DNA from: Streptomyces sp. TLI_105
GTDB lineage: Bacteria; Actinomycetota; Actinomycetes; Streptomycetales; Streptomycetaceae
Direction: 5' to 3'
NCBI RefSeq assembly: GCF_900105415.1
Contig: NZ_FNSM01000001.1
Coordinates: 7,944,001-8,008,000 of the forward strand
DNA length: 64,000 nucleotides
Shown: positions 61,263-64,000 of the stretch, piece by piece
Numbering within the stretch: the first letter of the stretch is position 1
Layout: each line of letters begins with the position of its first letter
Program-made: the position numbers and the translations under genes
The notes under the pieces: model-generated
Database searches by the model: none
The model's input: only the letters and a program-made list of their open reading frames with translations
What the model was told of the DNA's origin: nothing

Positions 61263-64000
61263 TCACGGGTGGCTCCACTGCTGGCTGGCGCCTCCGTCGC
61301 AGCGCCGGATCTCCAGCAGGGTGCCGTTGGTCGTGGCGCCGGCGACGGCCCCCAGGCAGCTGCCGGACTCGGCACCCTTGTACGTCTTGGCGGCGGTGTC
61401 GTAGGTCCACTGCTGGTTGGCGCCGCCGTTGCAGTTCCACAGTTCGACGCCGGTGCCGTCGGCGGTGCCGTGCCCGATGACGTCCAGGCACTTGCCGAGC
61501 GAGCGGATCGTGCCGTCCGCCGCGAAGGCCCAGGTCTGGTTGGCGCCGCCATTGCAGTCCCAGAGCGCGACGCGCGTGCCGTCGGTGGCGTCGCTGTTCG
61601 GCACGTCGACGCAGCGGTCGGAGCCCACGCCGGCGATCGGGCCGGAGACGGCGGGTCGGCAGGTCGGCAGGCCGGTGGCCGCGGTGCCGAGGTCGTCGAC
61701 GACCAGGTTGTCCAGGGTCGCGGCGCCGTTGCTGTCGGTGGCGCTGGTGAGGGACAGGTAGACGTCCCCGCAGTCGCCGACGGTGAAGGAGGTGTCGATG
61801 CGGCTGTGCGGGGCCGACCGTACGGGCGGCAGGCTGTCCGTCCAGGGGCCGGTCCACCAGGACGGCACGGGTCCGGGCGCCGGCGCGCCGGTCAGCTTCT
61901 CGGTCGTGGTCTGCTCCAGCAGCGTGTCGGTGATCGGGGCGGCGGCGTTCTCGCCGTCGACCTGGAAGCGGTACTGCCCGGCGATGTCGCTCTGGTAGTC
62001 CGCCTGCACGCGGTAGGAGTGACCGGGGAGGAAGCGGATCGATCCGGGCCAGGTGCGGAACTGCGGTCCGGCGCCGTTGTTGATGGTTTCGAGCGAGTAC
62101 GTGCCGCTGATGGTGTCGCGGGTGTAGCCGTCGTGGGCCTCGGAGAGGATCTCGCTCGGCTCGCCGGGCTTGCCGATCAGGAAGGGGCCGAACCCTCCGC
62201 CGGTGTTGTGCTCGAAGTCCTCGGTGTAGGTGTGCCCGTCCGCCCGGTGGGTGGCGCCGGGGTCGGCCATGGCGCGTACGTCGGACCAGAGCACGGTGTC
62301 ACCGCTGTCGGAGCCGGCGTCGGCCATCAGGTGCAGGGTGGCCGTGGTCGCTCCGGCGGGCTGGGTGAACAGCACCTCCAGGCGCTGGAACCGTTGGCCG
62401 CTGAACCGGTTGTTCGCGTCGGTCTGGACCGGGGTCGGCCTGTCGATCCAGTTCTCGACCGGGTCGGCGCCGTTTCCGTCGACCCGGAGCGTCGCCTTGC
62501 GGGAGCCGGTCACCGAGACGTACGCGGAGGCGGAGTACGTTTGACCCGGTGTCAGGCCGGTCAGCTTCTGGGTGACCTCGCCGTCGTGCGAGCCGGTGAT
62601 CCGCAGGTTCTGGAAGCCGTTGGAGTCGGTCACGACGGACACGCCGGACGTGTCCCCGGACGTGGAGGCGGACGTCCAGCCGCTGAGGTCGCGGGTGAAG
62701 AACTCCCCGTTCTTGACGATCGTGCCGGTGCCGAAGCCCACCGAGGTGGCGGTGTCGGCGCGCCGCACCGGGGCGCCGGTGTTGCTGCCGTCGGCGTACG
62801 TGCCGGCCGTCGGTACGGAGACCGGGGTGCCGGGGTAGATCACGTACGGCGTGTTCGGGTCCAGGTCGAGGGTGACCCGGCCGCCGCTGACCGTGATCTG
62901 CGCACCCGCGTCCTTGCCGGTGTCGGAGAGCTTGTACAGGGTGACCGAGCTCTGACCGGACCAGGCCTTGGGCAGCGTCCAGGTCCGTGACTCGGCCGTG
63001 TCGTTCCAGGCGTAGATCTTCTGCTGGCCCTGCGGGGACCAGGGGAGGAAGAACTTGTCGCCGTCGCGCTCCAGGGCTCCGTCGCGCCAGATCTGCGGCG
63101 AGGCGCCGTTCATCCGGGTGGAGACACCGCCGGTGAACGTGATGGCGCCGTCCTTCCAGTCGGTGATCCGGAAGTGCTGCAGGTACTTGGTCGGCAGGTT
63201 GTTGGTGAAGACCTGGGCGATCTCCTTGTTCACCGAGTGCTGGCTGTGCCAGCCCATGAACGAGGCCTTGTTCTGCACGCCGGCCAGCATCGGCTCGCTG
63301 TTGTTGATCCAGGCGTCCATGTCGTGGTTGTAGACGAAGCGCAGGATCCGGCTGTTGATGCCCACGTCGTCGTACTCGGCCGAGTCGTGGTACCAGGACA
63401 CGTACGGGAACATGTACGTCGGGAACTCGGTGTAGATCGGCAGTCCGTGCCGCGCGACGACGTTCGCCTCCTTCCAGGCGTTCCAGTTGACGCTGTCCTG
63501 CTGGAAGAACGCGTCGCTGTAGACGAAGCCCAGGTTGGGGACCTCGTGCACCAGGGCGGCGATCCGCTCGGCGTAGTCGCCGCTCGCGAGGTCCTTCCCG
63601 GTGTCGAGGCCGAAGGCGGTGTCTCCCCAGATGTACGGGGGCGCGGGGTTGGTCGGGTCGTACGTCTTGTCCCAGCGGAAGGCCTTGCTGCGCGGCGCCT
63701 GGCCGACATCGCTGATGTGGACGCCGACGATGGCGTTGTAGGCCGCGGCGCCGTCGACGACGGTGTTGATGTCGGCGAGACCGCCGGCGGCGGTGTTGTA
63801 GTGACCTGCGTAGTCGGGGTGGCCGGCGTCGTGGCCCTCGTCCTGATAGCCCTTCAGCTCGATGGACTGGCCGAGACCGTCGGTGTGGAGCGCCATCTTC
63901 TTGATGTCGTCGAGGGTCTTGACGAAGGGGTTCTGCGCCTGGGAGACGAAGTTCATCGCGATCTGGGAGACCACGTTGTTCTTCGTCTGGGCCGCCTGCT
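61263..64000 (-). CDS. GH101-type endo-alpha-N-acetylgalactosaminidase-like, with ricin-B lectin (partial)
   Basis: At least 912 residues; the N-terminus lies right of the window. The part seen begins inside a large catalytic barrel (AYNAIVGVHISDVGQAPRSKAFRWDKTYD, PNLGFVYSDAFFQQDSVNWN, RHGLPIYTEFPTYMFP), similar to GH101 enzymes that cut the mucin core-1 disaccharide Gal-GalNAc. It continues with a C-terminal beta-sandwich (ITDWKDGAITFTGG; TPYVIYPGTPV), galactose-binding-like modules (about 430-780) and a C-terminal ricin-type trefoil with QTW, QQW and QQW. Secretion is expected but the signal is off-window. The GH35 gene follows after 111 bp. Confidence 0.75.
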   Translation of the reverse strand, partial: QAAQTKNNVVSQIAMNFVSQAQNPFVKTLDDIKKMALHTDGLGQSIELKGYQDEGHDAGHPDYAGHYNTAAGGLADINTVVDGAAAYNAIVGVHISDVGQAPRSKAFRWDKTYDPTNPAPPYIWGDTAFGLDTGKDLASGDYAERIAALVHEVPNLGFVYSDAFFQQDSVNWNAWKEANVVARHGLPIYTEFPTYMFPYVSWYHDSAEYDDVGINSRILRFVYNHDMDAWINNSEPMLAGVQNKASFMGWHSQHSVNKEIAQVFTNNLPTKYLQHFRITDWKDGAITFTGGVSTRMNGASPQIWRDGALERDGDKFFLPWSPQGQQKIYAWNDTAESRTWTLPKAWSGQSSVTLYKLSDTGKDAGAQITVSGGRVTLDLDPNTPYVIYPGTPVSVPTAGTYADGSNTGAPVRRADTATSVGFGTGTIVKNGEFFTRDLSGWTSASTSGDTSGVSVVTDSNGFQNLRITGSHDGEVTQKLTGLTPGQTYSASAYVSVTGSRKATLRVDGNGADPVENWIDRPTPVQTDANNRFSGQRFQRLEVLFTQPAGATTATLHLMADAGSDSGDTVLWSDVRAMADPGATHRADGHTYTEDFEHNTGGGFGPFLIGKPGEPSEILSEAHDGYTRDTISGTYSLETINNGAGPQFRTWPGSIRFLPGHSYRVQADYQSDIAGQYRFQVDGENAAAPITDTLLEQTTTEKLTGAPAPGPVPSWWTGPWTDSLPPVRSAPHSRIDTSFTVGDCGDVYLSLTSATDSNGAATLDNLVVDDLGTAATGLPTCRPAVSGPIAGVGSDRCVDVPNSDATDGTRVALWDCNGGANQTWAFAADGTIRSLGKCLDVIGHGTADGTGVELWNCNGGANQQWTYDTAAKTYKGAESGSCLGAVAGATTNGTLLEIRRCDGGASQQWSHP

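Noticed and set aside
60927..62990. 687-codon plus-strand frame opposite GH101-type and GH35 genes
   Set aside because: Shadow of two clear glycosidase genes.
1..64000. tRNA or rRNA genes
   Set aside because: Looked for cloverleaf signatures and rRNA conserved blocks; none found. Weak motifs were not credible.

Overview
The window looks like chromosomal DNA of a Streptomyces or close relative. GC is very high with strong third-position GC, starts are often GTG or TTG behind GGAGG-type ribosome binding sites, and genes in operons overlap by ATGA, GTGA or TTGA. Tat/Sec-exported glycosidases with ricin-type lectin tails, SpoIIE-type phosphatases and a Hanks-type kinase fit the same group. Many decayed genes and transposase or integrase relics suggest an accessory, arm-like region. 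I saw no rRNA, tRNA or CRISPR.

Left part (1-4.3 kb): a truncated Rrf2 regulator, a divergent FAD/NAD(P)-binding protein fused to a TPR-like half, and an orphan Imm49 immunity protein. 4.4-21.5 kb is a two-armed catabolic island around a divergent promoter at 12.6-13.1 kb that carries two perfect TetR-type palindromes. The left arm encodes a Rieske oxygenase, a complete PotDBCA-type importer, a flavin amine oxidase and an aminobutyraldehyde-type dehydrogenase. The right arm encodes an unknown repeat-containing protein, a NuoF-like flavoprotein, a 3Fe-4S ferredoxin, an acyl-CoA synthetase, two acyl-CoA dehydrogenases, a broken 3-hydroxyacyl-CoA dehydrogenase and a TetR regulator. Read together, they take up an amine, oxidise or dealkylate it, convert aldehyde to acid and acyl-CoA, and beta-oxidise it; this is inference.

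21.5-27.6 kb holds two SpoIIE-family phosphatases, one soluble with PAS/GAF/kinase-like domains and one membrane-bound, a GNAT relic and a DMT-type membrane protein. 28.1-33.0 kb is a polar amino acid ABC operon with an M20 peptidase, followed by an RpiR regulator.

33.0-42.9 kb is bracketed by two directly repeated copies of an integrase C-terminus plus a short piece that encodes the C-terminus of an aldehyde dehydrogenase, which I read as relic attachment sites. Inside lie a Ser/Thr kinase, a shattered NmrA gene, a three-gene set (SNase-like protein, FAD-dehydrogenase small subunit, GMC oxidoreductase), a histidine phosphatase and IS5 relics.

43.0-64.0 kb is a galactose-centred glycan utilisation locus: a TrmB/LuxR-type regulator, an AraFGH-like sugar importer, then GH2, GH59, GH27, GH35 and a GH101-type enzyme running off the right edge. 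It is interrupted by truncated amidohydrolase, LysR, AraC and ISL3 relics.
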